Source: Leptoclinus maculatus (lineage: Eukaryota; Chordata; Actinopteri; Perciformes; Stichaeidae). Taken from it: DNA of 64,000 nucleotides. The position numbers were made by a program, and so were the translations under genes. The notes under the pieces were generated by a model that was not told where the DNA came from, searched no databases, and worked only from the letters and a program-made list of their open reading frames with translations. Location: the NCBI GenBank assembly GCA_032191485.1, contig JAVDOI010000002.1, positions 5,112,846 to 5,176,845 on the forward strand, in the 5' to 3' direction. Shown here piece by piece: positions 63,142 through 64,000 of the stretch; position 1 is the stretch's first letter, and each line of letters begins with the position of its first letter.

Positions 63142-63348
<207 letters not shown>

Positions 63349-64000
63349 CAGTCCCTCATTCCCAAAAAAAGGAGAGAAAATCAAATAAACATGAGACACT
63401 ATGCCAGGCATTAGAACTGTGTGTCACAAACTAGGACCAGTACACTACGACTACGACTACTAGTACACAGACAATCCACTACAAGAAGACAGAGAAAAAC
63501 AACATGGCAGCATAAGAGAGACCCAAAACACAGGACGGTAAACCCCATATCGGTTTTGAAATGCATATGGTCGACACAACAGGGATTTGATAAGGGACCA
63601 CACCTGAAGCAGCATGGCTTCTAAACTGAGATTTTATTTGTACATACATTAGGTTGTACATTAGGTTGTACATTTGTAAAGTTGTGTCGGCGGTCGGTCC
63701 TCTAAAGGGGAGCAGCCCCTACTTTAATGATTATAATGTGGTAATTCCACGGCAGAGGAAAGTTCAATCAATACTTTGTGATCATGAGCTCCTCTCTCTC
63801 TCAAAGTCTGTAACGTGTGATGTCATCTCCAATGAGACATTACAATCTAAGCAACGTTTTTGGAATTATTACAGACACCCCTCAACACCTTACCTTTTAA
63901 ATCATCGATGTGATATGAATGAACGTGTAACTAGATAAAGCGACTTGATGGAAGAGGTCTCACTCTGTTGGAGTTGTTGGGAGGACAAAGACACTCAGTC

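Overview
This is vertebrate nuclear DNA, almost certainly from a teleost fish of percomorph type. The evidence is intron-rich genes with GT-AG junctions, fish-type osteocalcin and matrix Gla protein, very long (CA)n and (GA)n microsatellites, and several interspersed repeats I recognise as common in perciform genomes. No rRNA, tRNA, CRISPR or bacterial-style feature was seen. Exon coordinates below were read by hand from splice sites and reading-frame phase. Species, orthology calls and synteny statements rest on family knowledge, not on searches. LAYOUT: wbp11 (minus, its 3' end lies off the left edge, 698-3448, promoter near 4300); a THAP-domain gene (plus, 5040-7140); a gene-poor 7.1-10.2 kb stretch; a phafin (PH+FYVE) gene (minus, 10554-13111) whose single coding intron carries a hAT element with a perfect 8-bp target duplication; repeat-rich 13.3-16.6 kb (LINE 3' end, hAT transposase remnant); osteocalcin bglap (minus, 16887-18013); matrix Gla protein mgp (minus, 20887-21891, non-coding first exon near 23.3 kb); about 18 kb without recognisable genes (23.4-41.8 kb) holding microsatellites, a second hAT copy and other repeats; the photoreceptor PDE6 inhibitory subunit pde6h (plus, 42967-43331); a GPRC5-family orphan receptor (plus, 47662-50594); and the C-terminal half of the splicing regulator rbfox2 (minus, 55863-60831), with a long 3' UTR to about 52.5 kb and its RRM exons beyond the right edge. 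The neighbours are not an operon. The block looks like conserved vertebrate synteny: wbp11, mgp, pde6h and GPRC5A/D all lie on human 12p12-13. Two vitamin-K-dependent mineral-binding proteins (bglap, mgp) sit in tandem 2.9 kb apart, which suggests a local duplication preserved in this fish. MOST INTERESTING SIGNAL: rbfox2 contains two consecutive 43-nt exons in matching phase. One encodes the neuronal-type segment (VVYQDGF...) and the other a diverged version of the muscle-type segment (LVFQDSV...). They form a mutually exclusive pair, flanked by several TGCATG sites, the protein's own binding motif. A CAGCAG tandem acceptor lies two exons upstream of the first of them.
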